Positions 1-5,803 of a stretch of DNA of 6,751 nt are shown here, piece after piece (the stretch's first letter is position 1; every line of letters begins with the position of its first letter). Source of the DNA: Bacillota bacterium (GTDB lineage Bacteria > Bacillota > Clostridia > Christensenellales > CAG-138); NCBI GenBank assembly GCA_023416895.1, contig JAEZGQ010000206.1, positions 1 to 6,751 on the forward strand, read 5' to 3'. The notes under the pieces are model-generated. The model was not told where the DNA came from. It saw only the letters and a program-made list of their open reading frames with translations, and did not search any database. The translations under genes were made by a program, and so were the position numbers.

Positions 1-92
1 TGGCGGAGAGAGAGAGATTCGAACTCTCGGTACCTTTAAAGGGTACACACGATTTCCAGTCGTGCGCCTTAGACCAGCTCAGCCATCTCTCC
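1..92 (-). tRNA. tRNA-Ser (anticodon GGA)
   Basis: Read on the minus strand this folds into a complete class II tRNA. The acceptor stem GGAGAGA/TCTCTCC is followed by discriminator G and an encoded CCA, which occupies window positions 3-1. The anticodon stem CACGA/TCGTG closes the loop CTGGAAA, giving anticodon GGA at positions 57-55, which reads UCC and UCU serine codons. A long variable arm (GTACC/GGTAC) is the serine hallmark. The T stem GAGAG/CTCTC closes the loop TTCGAAT. The gene is whole, but its 3' flank and terminator lie outside the window. Confidence 0.97.
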
Positions 93-158
93 GCGTGAAA
101 TGGTGAAAATGCGGCGCACTTACGCAACCTTTTGAGGCGGCGTTTTTCACACTCAAAT

Positions 159-187
159 ATAATAGCGTATGCACGGCAAAAAAGCAA
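159..187 (-). promoter_or_regulatory. Probable promoter of the tRNA-Ser gene
   Basis: On the minus strand TTGCTT (187-182) and TATTAT (164-159) are separated by 17 bases. The -10 box matches consensus at five of six positions and the -35 at three. Transcription would begin near 152, leaving a leader of about 60 bases to be trimmed from the tRNA 5' end. Confidence 0.55.
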
Positions 188-280
188 GCCGAAAATTGTT
201 GTATTGCGAAGGGTTGTGAAAAGGCTAGGCACAGTTTCACTTTATATGGTTTGGTGAATGATTTGTAAATTCTGACGTAT

Positions 281-310
281 TTGCTGAAAGCTTCCTAAGA
301 ATCTGATAAA
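281..310 (+). promoter_or_regulatory. Weak candidate promoter for popT
   Basis: TTGCTG (281-286) and GATAAA (305-310) are 18 bases apart and about 48 bases ahead of the GTG start. Only three and four of six positions match consensus. The alternative is the distant TATAAT at 158-163. Confidence 0.3.
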
Positions 311-357
311 CTAGAAATTGCCATGCAAAAACGCATACGGCAAGGAGAACGGATTGC

Positions 358-1173
358 GTGAAAAAACAAAACACTTTTTTGTTTCGTGCCTTCAAAGGCT
401 TCATCATTGGCGTTGCGGCCATTTTGCCCGGTGCAAGTGGAGGCGTTTTGGCGGTTGCCATGGGCATTTACAAGCCCGCGCTTGACGCAGTGGCAAGCAT
501 TTTCAAGACGTTCAAGGCAAGTGCGCGCTTTCTTCTTCCGCTTGGCCTAGGTGCGGCAATCGGTTTGCTTTCCATGAGCCGCCTTGTTGAATACCTTATG
601 CTCAACTTCCGCGAGCAAACGATGTTTGCGCTCATGGGCCTTGTTGTTGGCGGCGTCCCCTCACTCGTGGGGGAAGCGAACGCACGCGGCTTCAAAAAAA
701 GGTACCTGTTTGCGTCCATTTTCGGCGTAGGCTTCATTATATTGTTTGCGGTGCTCAACAACATCCTTACGCAAAGCGGCCACTGGCCCTTCAACGGCTG
801 GACGAGCATGCTCGCGGGCGGTATTTTGGCGGTGGGTACCATTATCCCCGGCATCAGCACGTCGTTCCTTTTGATTCATATGGGGCTTTATGAGCCGCTT
901 CTCGCCGCTCTCAACGATTTTAACATTCTCATGCTTCTTTGTGCGGCAGCGGGCGTTGTGATTGTGGCGGTAGCGCTGGTGATTTTTGTAAAGCGCATGT
1001 TCGAGAAGTTTTACGGCTACGCGTACTACGCGGTGCTTGGTTTTTTAATCGGCAGCATCGTGCTGGTTTTCCCGGGCATCACATGGGGGCTTGCAGCGCT
1101 TATTGACCTGGTGCTTTTGAGTGCGGGCGTATACGGCGGCTACCTTTTGTGTAAAAAGCCTGCCGAATCTTAA
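358..1173 (+). CDS. popT: DUF368 family undecaprenyl phosphate translocase (PopT)
   Basis: This 271-residue polytopic membrane protein belongs to the DUF368 family. Members were recently shown to be polyprenyl phosphate transporters (PopT), which return undecaprenyl phosphate to the inner leaflet so it can carry new peptidoglycan and teichoic-acid precursors. The two family signatures are clear: an N-terminal re-entrant motif with PGASGG (residues 24-29) followed by MGIYKP, and a second copy with PGIST (164-168) followed by MGLYEP, showing an internal duplication. Hydrophobic segments fall at roughly 56-76, 87-105, 116-135, 190-212, 221-240 and 243-264. The start is GTG, preceded by AAGGAG at 342-347 with a 10-base spacer; no better in-frame ATG exists nearby. 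The length is normal for the family, and no clear terminator follows. The family call is firm; the lipid substrate is inferred from characterised relatives. Confidence 0.9.
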   Translation: MKKQNTFLFRAFKGFIIGVAAILPGASGGVLAVAMGIYKPALDAVASIFKTFKASARFLLPLGLGAAIGLLSMSRLVEYLMLNFREQTMFALMGLVVGGVPSLVGEANARGFKKRYLFASIFGVGFIILFAVLNNILTQSGHWPFNGWTSMLAGGILAVGTIIPGISTSFLLIHMGLYEPLLAALNDFNILMLLCAAAGVVIVAVALVIFVKRMFEKFYGYAYYAVLGFLIGSIVLVFPGITWGLAALIDLVLLSAGVYGGYLLCKKPAES

Positions 1174-1201
1174 AAGGTATCGTCTGTTTTGGGAGAACGG
1201 C

Positions 1202-1231
1202 TTGCGGGGTGCGTTTTGCCCCTGCTATGCT
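1202..1231 (+). promoter_or_regulatory. Probable promoter of the L,D-transpeptidase gene
   Basis: TTGCGG (1202-1207) is followed after 18 bases by TATGCT (1226-1231). The -10 is preceded by TGC, giving the extended -10 form TGnTATGCT, which can offset the weak -35. Transcription would start near 1238, about 40 bases before the ATG. Confidence 0.45.
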
Positions 1232-1265
1232 TAAGCCGAAACTTACGCTAAGGAACATCAAACAC

Positions 1266-1272
1266 AGGGAGG
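1266..1272 (+). promoter_or_regulatory. Ribosome binding site that fixes the L,D-transpeptidase start
   Basis: AGGGAGG ends 5 bases before the ATG at 1278. The reading frame is open further upstream, but only the ATG at 1278 has both this site and a signal peptide directly behind it. Confidence 0.85.
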
Positions 1273-1277
1273 TTTTC

Positions 1278-2576
1278 ATGAAACGACGTTTGCTTGCCGC
1301 AGCGCTCATGCTGGCGCTTGTGATTTCTTTGTACCCGCTACAGGCCGCTGAGGCCACGGTGCTTAGCGGCATGGCCAGCAAGGTGGACTACGACAACACC
1401 GACCCCAACCGCTACGCAATTGAGCTTGACCTTGTAAACCAGATCATCACCGTATACGAAGGCGGCATCGGCGGCACCATTGTGCTGCAAAGCCTTTGCA
1501 GCTCCGGCGACAAGGAAAACCCCTCCGGTAGCGGCACCTACAAGCTCGGTACGCTTAAGGAGCGTTTTGGGTATTTTGTGGCCTACGGGCAGTACGCGCA
1601 GTATTGGACGCAGGTGGTGCGCGGGGTGTACATTCATTCCGTAATGTACGATTCACTTAAGCTTTCGAGCATGTCGCGCGCGGCATACAACAACCTTGGC
1701 AAGGCGGTTTCGCACGGCTGCATTCGCGTGCTTCCGCATGTAGCGCAGTGGATTTATTATAATTGCCCGCCGGGTACCGTTTGCAAACTCAACACGAAGG
1801 CCGTACCAAACCCCGAGCTTGTAAAAACGCTCAAGGCCGCCATCCCCTCTTACAGCAAATATGCGCAGCCGACCGATTCGAAGGCCGCTGTCGTGGAGAT
1901 CCCGGCGGTGGTGCGCGTGAACAACGTGCCGCTTCGCACGGGCTTTTCCACCTCGAAGGACAAAACCCTTGCAACGCTCAACATCAACGACCGCGTCATG
2001 CTTTTGCAGCTTGCCGATGACTGGTGTAAGGTGCGCGTTGTTTCAAACGGCAAGCTTGGCTACATCAAAACGCAGTATCTCCTTTGCAATCCAGATGACC
2101 CCGTAACCATGCGTGAAGGGTTTCAGGCGACGAGCAAAACCTACCTTTATGCAAGTGCGAGCACGGACGCCAAGCGGCTTGCCTCTATTTCCAAAAACGC
2201 CGAGGTCAACGTTACCGGCGACGGCGGGAAGCAGGGCTGGTATTTGGCAAGCTACAACGGCCAAACCGGCTATGTGCGCGCCAAGTATGTAAAAACGGCA
2301 AACCTTATCGTATTCCCGTACATTGAAACCGTAGCCGTTTCCACTCCGGCGGATGGCGGTGCGCAAGGCACGCAAACAGCGACAAGCGGCGCACGCATTC
2401 TCGATGGAATTACCGCCAACTTCCGCGCGGCAGCCAGCGCGCAATCCACAGTTCTCGCGGTGCTTTCTGCGGGCACGCCCGTTACGCTCGTTTCCGCCGC
2501 GGAGAGCGGCTGGTACTACTGCACCGTAAACGGCGTAGGCGGGTATTTGCACCAAAGCTGTTTGCTGCTCGGGTAA
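1278..2576 (+). CDS. Exported L,D-transpeptidase (YkuD domain) with three SH3-like repeats
   Basis: This is a 432-residue secreted cell-wall enzyme. Residues 1-26 form a signal peptide: a KRR start, a hydrophobic core, and a likely cut after the AEA at 24-26. The YkuD catalytic domain spans about 45-172, with the conserved upstream His120 (in YIHS) and the active-site motif SHGCIR at 145-150, whose Cys148 is the nucleophile. Enzymes of this family form 3-3 peptide cross-links in peptidoglycan, or attach proteins or amino acids to it. Three bacterial SH3-like modules follow at about 205-270, 275-340 and 370-432, each with a conserved W-Y/C-x-V and GY[IVL]xxxY/C pattern; such modules usually bind the wall. 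A low-complexity linker rich in Thr, Ala and Gly (about 352-372) precedes the last one. All catalytic residues are present. It is probably transcribed separately from popT, which lies 104 bases upstream. The exact cross-linking reaction cannot be read from sequence. Confidence 0.92.
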   Translation: MKRRLLAAALMLALVISLYPLQAAEATVLSGMASKVDYDNTDPNRYAIELDLVNQIITVYEGGIGGTIVLQSLCSSGDKENPSGSGTYKLGTLKERFGYFVAYGQYAQYWTQVVRGVYIHSVMYDSLKLSSMSRAAYNNLGKAVSHGCIRVLPHVAQWIYYNCPPGTVCKLNTKAVPNPELVKTLKAAIPSYSKYAQPTDSKAAVVEIPAVVRVNNVPLRTGFSTSKDKTLATLNINDRVMLLQLADDWCKVRVVSNGKLGYIKTQYLLCNPDDPVTMREGFQATSKTYLYASASTDAKRLASISKNAEVNVTGDGGKQGWYLASYNGQTGYVRAKYVKTANLIVFPYIETVAVSTPADGGAQGTQTATSGARILDGITANFRAAASAQSTVLAVLSAGTPVTLVSAAESGWYYCTVNGVGGYLHQSCLLLG

Positions 2577-2606
2577 ACCGCAATTAAAACTGAAGTTTTT
2601 CTTTGT

Positions 2607-2648
2607 AAAGCGTGCCGCAGAGAATCGTTGCGGCGCGCTTTTTGTTTT
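2607..2648 (+). terminator. Rho-independent terminator after the L,D-transpeptidase gene
   Basis: A 13-base-pair stem (arms 2607-2619 and 2629-2641) has a single T-G wobble and a 9-base loop. It is followed by a T-rich run (TTGTTTTG). It lies 30 bases after the stop codon and should separate this gene from the NUDIX gene. Confidence 0.9.
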
Positions 2649-2669
2649 GTTATTCTTATTTGGACTAAT
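2642..2669 (+). promoter_or_regulatory. Weak candidate promoter for the NUDIX gene
   Basis: TTGTTT (2642-2647) is 16 bases from ACTAAT (2664-2669), which is preceded by TGG as in an extended -10. The -35 overlaps the T-run of the preceding terminator. Some local promoter is needed because that terminator is strong, but this one matches consensus only loosely. Confidence 0.3.
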
Positions 2670-2686
2670 GTTTGCTTAACATGTTC

Positions 2687-2692
2687 GGGAGG
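2687..2692 (+). promoter_or_regulatory. Ribosome binding site that fixes the NUDIX start
   Basis: GGGAGG lies 6 bases before the ATG at 2699. In-frame starts further upstream (TTG 2672, ATG 2681) precede or overlap this site and have no comparable site of their own. Confidence 0.85.
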
Positions 2693-2698
2693 CATTGT

Positions 2699-3184
2699 AT
2701 GCAGGATATTCTGTTTAAAACGGAGAGCTTTGTTTTTTCCTATCGCATTGCGGGCATCTTGATTCGCGACGGCAAGATACTGCTTCAAAGGCCCCGAAAC
2801 GACGACGGTTACTCTATTCCTGGCGGGCATGTTTCCTTCGGTGAAACATCCGACAAGGCATTGATACGGGAGTTTAAGGAAGAAATCGGTGCCGATATAA
2901 AAGTTGAGCGGCTCTTGCTGATCGGAGAGGTTTTCTTCCCATGGGGGAGCAAGCCCTGTCAGCAAATCGGGTTGTACTATTTGGTGTCGTTGTGCGACGA
3001 AACGCAAATACCGCTTGAGGGCACCTTCAAAGCGTTCGACGAACTGTGCAACGAACGGGTGGATTTGGACTTTTGTTGGATCCCGCTTTCAAAGCTAAGT
3101 GAAATCACCCTTTATCCAACGGGGATTGAGCAAGACCTCCTCTCCCTGCCGGAAAACGTAAAGCATTTCGTTTATGTTGAATAA
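2699..3184 (+). CDS. NUDIX hydrolase
   Basis: This is a 161-residue, presumably cytoplasmic, NUDIX-fold hydrolase. The full 23-residue Nudix box is present at 43-65 and fits G-x5-E-x7-R-E-U-x-E-E-x-G-U: Gly43, Glu49, Arg57, Glu58, Glu61, Glu62 and Gly64. Metal-binding glutamates are therefore intact and the enzyme should be active. The family cleaves nucleoside diphosphates linked to another group, such as oxidised nucleotides, nucleotide sugars or dinucleotides; the substrate cannot be assigned here. N-terminal strand residues (AGILIRDGKILLQRP) and the PGGHVSFGE entry to the box are typical. Unlike its neighbours, it uses four ATA isoleucine codons out of 15, against one in popT and none in the L,D-transpeptidase gene, hinting at a different history. 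It appears monocistronic between two hairpin terminators. Confidence 0.92.
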   Translation: MQDILFKTESFVFSYRIAGILIRDGKILLQRPRNDDGYSIPGGHVSFGETSDKALIREFKEEIGADIKVERLLLIGEVFFPWGSKPCQQIGLYYLVSLCDETQIPLEGTFKAFDELCNERVDLDFCWIPLSKLSEITLYPTGIEQDLLSLPENVKHFVYVE

Positions 3185-3241
3185 GCAGCTTACATGCACG
3201 CCCCGCAAACAGGTTCTTTCATCCGATGTTTTTCAGCACGC

Positions 3242-3275
3242 AGAAAAGTCCCCCGCTTACGCGGTGGACTTTTCT
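3242..3275. terminator. Bidirectional terminator between the NUDIX gene and nfnB
   Basis: Arms at 3242-3256 and 3261-3275 pair over 15 positions with one mismatch and a TTAC loop. The outer part of the stem is A-rich on the left and T-rich on the right, so either strand yields a hairpin followed by U residues. It sits 57 bases after the NUDIX stop and 19 bases beyond the nfnB stop, and serves both convergent units. Confidence 0.85.
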
Positions 3276-3294
3276 TACTTCACAAAACCAACGT

Positions 3295-4692
3295 TTACTG
3301 CTTGGCCTTGATGTACTCGTCGATGGAGTTTGCGGCGGTTTTGCCCGCGCCCATCGCAAGAATGACCGTGGCCGCGCCCGTTACGGCGTCGCCGCCCGCG
3401 AAAATACCGTCGCGCGTGGTAAGGCCCTTGTCGCTGTCACGCAGCACCAAGCAGCCGTGACGGTTTACCTCAAGCCCCTTCGTTGTGCGGCTTATGAGCG
3501 GGTTTGGCGAGTTGCCGATGGCCATTACCACGCAGTCGGCTTCCATATCAAACTCGCTGCCTTCAATGCGCACCGGCCTTGCGCGGCCGGAAGCATCCGG
3601 CTCACTCAGGCGCATTTTTTCCAAGCGAACGCCGCGCACCCAGCCGTTTTCATCCTCAAGGATGGCGATGGGGTTGACGAGGAAATGGAACTCAATGCCC
3701 TCTTCCTTCGCGTGATGAATTTCTTCAAGCCGCGCGGGAAGCTCCTTTTCCGTCCTGCGGTAAACAATGGAGGACTCAGCGCCGATGCGCTTGGCGCAGC
3801 GCGCCGCGTCCATTGCCACGTTGCCGCCTCCTACCACGATTACCCGTTGGGGCTGCGGGATGGGGGTTTCCGAACCCTTTTGGAACGCCTTCATAAGGTT
3901 GATGCGCGTCAAAAACTCGTTGGCGGAGTATACGCCGCCCGCTTCCTCGCCGGGAATGTTCATAAACGACGGAAGCCCTGCGCCGCTGCCCACGAAAACG
4001 GCCTCAAACCCCTCTTCTTCAATCAGCTCGTCCACCGTAGCGGTTTTGCCGACCACGAAATTTGTGCGAATGGTAACACCAAGCTTTTTGAGGTTTTCGA
4101 TCTCATCACGCACGATGCTTTTCGGAAGGCGGAATTCCGGAATGCCGTAAACCAGCACGCCGCCCGCCTCATGAAGCGCCTCGTAAACCGTTACCTCGTA
4201 GCCCATGCGGGCAAGCTCGCCCGCGCAGGTAAGGCCGGAGGGGCCGGAACCGACGACCGCCACCTTATGGCCGTTTTTCTGCGGCACAACCGTTTCCTTT
4301 TTGGCGTTTGCCATATAATAATCCGCCACGAAGCGCTCAAGCCTGCCGATGCCGACCGGCTCACCCTTGATGCCGCGCACGCAAAGCTGCTCGCATTGCT
4401 TTTCCTGCGGGCATACGCGCCCGCATACTGCCGGCATAAGGTTGGTTTCGTAAATCTTTTCGGCAGCGCCGATAAAGTCGCCCTCTTTGATGAGGGAAAT
4501 AAAATCCGGTATCGCAATCCCCACGGGGCAGCCCTCCACGCAAGGTTTATGCTTGCAGTTCAGGCAGCGGTTTGCTTCGTCCACCGCGTTTTCACTCGTG
4601 TAACCAAGCGCGACCTCGGAAAAATTCGTGTTCCTTACGGAGGGCTCCGCCTCGGGGATGGGTGTTTTTACGTTTGATTTGTTGTACGCCAT
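3295..4692 (-). CDS. nfnB: NfnB: NADPH-binding large subunit of the ferredoxin:NADP+ bifurcating transhydrogenase
   Basis: This 465-residue protein resembles the glutamate synthase small subunit and is the large subunit of NfnAB. That enzyme couples NADPH oxidation to reduction of both NAD+ and ferredoxin, and runs in reverse. The N-terminal iron-sulfur region has cysteines C43, C46, C51 and C55 (CxxCx4CxxxC), then C90, C94, C100 and C104 (CGRVCPQE...), for two [4Fe-4S] clusters. A FAD Rossmann motif GSGPSG is at 148-153, and an NADP-binding GGGNVA at 288-293 is followed by YRR (311-313). The FAD-closing segment FAGGDAVTGAATV lies at 431-443. ATG 4692 is chosen because GGTGA at 4702-4698 lies 5 bases ahead; the upstream TTG at 4704 lacks proper spacing. 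One base separates it from the nfnA stop. Automatic annotation often calls such genes gltA or gltD, but the nfnA partner and lack of a large glutamate synthase subunit favour NfnB. Confidence 0.92.
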   Translation of the reverse strand: MAYNKSNVKTPIPEAEPSVRNTNFSEVALGYTSENAVDEANRCLNCKHKPCVEGCPVGIAIPDFISLIKEGDFIGAAEKIYETNLMPAVCGRVCPQEKQCEQLCVRGIKGEPVGIGRLERFVADYYMANAKKETVVPQKNGHKVAVVGSGPSGLTCAGELARMGYEVTVYEALHEAGGVLVYGIPEFRLPKSIVRDEIENLKKLGVTIRTNFVVGKTATVDELIEEEGFEAVFVGSGAGLPSFMNIPGEEAGGVYSANEFLTRINLMKAFQKGSETPIPQPQRVIVVGGGNVAMDAARCAKRIGAESSIVYRRTEKELPARLEEIHHAKEEGIEFHFLVNPIAILEDENGWVRGVRLEKMRLSEPDASGRARPVRIEGSEFDMEADCVVMAIGNSPNPLISRTTKGLEVNRHGCLVLRDSDKGLTTRDGIFAGGDAVTGAATVILAMGAGKTAANSIDEYIKAKQ

Positions 4693-4693
4693 G

Positions 4694-5542
4694 TTATTCA
4701 CCAACCTTTTTCGACATCAGCCTGCAATCGGCCTCGCGGGAACGGTTCTGCTCCTGCGCAGTGTAAACGCGGTTGCGCTTCATGAGCTGATCAAAATTCA
4801 CAAGGTGACCATCAAAATCAGGCCCGTCTACACAAGCAAACTTGGTTTCGCCGCCAACGCTAACGCGGCAGCAACCGCACATGCCCGTTCCGTCAATCAT
4901 GATGGGGTTCATGCTCACCACGGTTTTGATGCCGTACTCCTTGGTGAGTGCAGCTACGAATTTCATCATGATGATGGGGCCGATGGCAATCACCTCGTCG
5001 TACTGCTCGCCGCTGTCGATCAGGTTCTTGAGCGCGTTTGTTACAAGGCCCTTTTCACCATAGCTGCCGTCGTCGGTCATGATGAGGAATTTATCGCTCA
5101 CGGCGCGGAACTCGTCTTCAAGGATTACAAGGTCTTTCGTGCGAAAACCCGCCACGGTATGTACCGTTGCGCCAAGGCTGTGAAGCTTTTTCGCCACGGG
5201 ATATGCGATGGCGCTGCCCACGCCGCCGCCGATGACGGCGACCTTTTTTAAGCCTTCCACATGCGACGCCACGCCGAGCGGGCCTACAAAATCGCGGAGG
5301 CTATCCCCCTCGTTCAAGCCGTTCAAAAGCTTTGTTGCCGCGCCCACAATCTGAAAGATGATGGTAACAAGCCCGTTTTCACGGTCATAATCCGCAATGG
5401 TAAGCGGAATGCGTTCGCCAGCTTCGTCCACACGCAAAATCACAAACTGCCCCGCCTCCGCCTTTTTAGCGATTTCGGGCGCTTTGATGCGCATGAGTGT
5501 TACGGTTGGGTTGAGCTCCTTTTTGTATGCAATTTCAAACAT
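4694..5542 (-). CDS. nfnA: NfnA: NAD(H)-binding small subunit of the ferredoxin:NADP+ bifurcating transhydrogenase
   Basis: This 282-residue flavoprotein belongs to the ferredoxin-NADP reductase-like family that also contains dihydroorotate dehydrogenase electron-transfer subunits. The FAD-binding beta-barrel spans about 1-95, with the RIPLT motif at 44-48. The NAD-binding domain begins at about 100 with VAVIGGGVGSAIAYPVAKKL. The C-terminal [2Fe-2S] motif is DGTGMCGCCRV (217-227) with a later FACVDG (236-240). The expected ligands are Asp217, Cys222, Cys225 and Cys237, the one-Asp, three-Cys set described for Nfn enzymes. Cys224 is an additional cysteine where alanine is usual. The start ATG at 5542 follows AAAGGAG (5557-5551) with an 8-base spacer; the frame extends upstream, but without a similar site. 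It is the first gene of a two-gene operon with nfnB. A related role as SudB or PyrK is less likely, given the partner gene. Confidence 0.92.
   Translation of the reverse strand: MFEIAYKKELNPTVTLMRIKAPEIAKKAEAGQFVILRVDEAGERIPLTIADYDRENGLVTIIFQIVGAATKLLNGLNEGDSLRDFVGPLGVASHVEGLKKVAVIGGGVGSAIAYPVAKKLHSLGATVHTVAGFRTKDLVILEDEFRAVSDKFLIMTDDGSYGEKGLVTNALKNLIDSGEQYDEVIAIGPIIMMKFVAALTKEYGIKTVVSMNPIMIDGTGMCGCCRVSVGGETKFACVDGPDFDGHLVNFDQLMKRNRVYTAQEQNRSREADCRLMSKKVGE
4698..4702 (-). promoter_or_regulatory. Ribosome binding site of nfnB inside the end of nfnA
   Basis: GGTGA (4702-4698, minus strand) lies within the last two codons of nfnA, 5 bases before the nfnB ATG. Ribosomes finishing nfnA would cover it, which supports translational coupling and equal subunit production. 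Confidence 0.6.
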
Positions 5543-5581
5543 GGTGGTTTCTCCTTTGTGAAATCGGCGCGGCGCGTCGGT

Positions 5582-5617
5582 TTGCAAGCAAGAATTGCTG
5601 CGCGCTTAAGCAATTGC
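5582..5617. repeat. Cluster of TTGC/GCAA half-sites with a 7-base inverted repeat in the nfnA leader
   Basis: Within 36 bases the tetramer TTGC or its complement GCAA occurs six times (5582, 5584, 5588, 5595, 5610, 5614). AATTGCT (5593-5599) and AGCAATT (5609-5615) form an exact inverted repeat with a 9-base gap. Placed just after the presumed nfnA transcription start, it could be an operator or a leader hairpin. No known regulator motif is recognised. Confidence 0.4.
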
Positions 5618-5627
5618 GCACGTTTTT

Positions 5628-5633
5628 ATTGTA
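5628..5633 (-). promoter_or_regulatory. Candidate -10 box for the nfnAB operon
   Basis: TACAAT on the minus strand (5633-5628) matches the -10 consensus at five of six bases and would start transcription near 5621, about 80 bases before nfnA. No good -35 lies 16-18 bases upstream, so an activator or another promoter may be involved. Confidence 0.35.
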
Positions 5634-5711
5634 ACCTAACCGAGAGAAAAACGCCATTCCAAAATTGCATAAAAACACTGGCTTTTTTATATAGAATGCC
5701 CAAAGCGATCA

Positions 5712-5720
5712 TGTTATAGT
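5712..5720 (+). promoter_or_regulatory. Extended -10 promoter of the Nim-like gene
   Basis: TGTTATAGT is an intact TGn extension followed by TATAGT (five of six consensus positions). A weak -35 (TAGAAT, 5692-5697) sits 17 bases upstream of the hexamer. Transcription would begin near 5727, about 75 bases before the ATG. Confidence 0.55.
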
Positions 5721-5791
5721 AAAGCATAACGCACAGTACGAACCTAGCAACAGAAGCACAAGGTGTGTTATTCTTAGACAAAAACATACAT

Positions 5792-5797
5792 AGGGGG
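5792..5797 (+). promoter_or_regulatory. Ribosome binding site that fixes the Nim-like start
   Basis: AGGGGG ends 6 bases before the ATG at 5804. The ATG at 5798 abuts it directly and is too close, and a GTG further upstream (5765) precedes it. Confidence 0.75.
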
Positions 5798-5803
5798 ATG
5801 CAT

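Larger units (their letters stand above)
93..357. other. Intergenic region between tRNA-Ser and popT
   Basis: No convincing gene lies here. The region holds the tRNA promoter on the minus strand. On the plus strand there is a perfect TATAAT at 158-163, but its best -35 (TTGAGG, 132-137) is 20 bases away. A second weak plus-strand candidate nearer popT is TTGCTG (281-286) with GATAAA (305-310), spacing 18. I see no riboswitch fold or terminator. Confidence 0.5.

Noticed and set aside
1..92. tRNA-Ser as an integration site for a mobile element
   Set aside because: The 3' end lies at the window edge, the gene is intact, and no integrase or repeat of the tRNA end occurs in the window.
93..357. 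A riboswitch or small RNA in the gap between tRNA-Ser and popT
   Set aside because: I see no conserved aptamer core, no strong hairpin and no terminator in this stretch.
2043..2555. A 170-codon minus-strand frame opposite the L,D-transpeptidase SH3 modules
   Set aside because: The plus strand clearly encodes repeated SH3 modules; the opposite frame shows no motif.
2586..2599. A small inverted repeat AAAACT-GA-AGTTTT as a terminator
   Set aside because: It is A/T-rich with a two-base loop and would be unstable; the GC-rich hairpin directly downstream is the credible terminator.
3226..4677. A 483-codon open frame on the plus strand opposite nfnB
   Set aside because: It is a mirror of nfnB caused by third-position composition; its translation has no recognisable domain, whereas the minus strand encodes all Fe-S, FAD and NADP motifs.
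4628..5251. A 207-codon plus-strand frame opposite nfnA and the start of nfnB
   Set aside because: It crosses the junction of two well-supported minus-strand genes and has no domain or convincing start of its own.
5540..5760. A Rex (redox repressor) operator between nfnA and the Nim-like gene
   Set aside because: No TTGTTAA-type half-site with its inverted partner is present; a TTGTGA near 5556 stands alone and overlaps the nfnA ribosome site.
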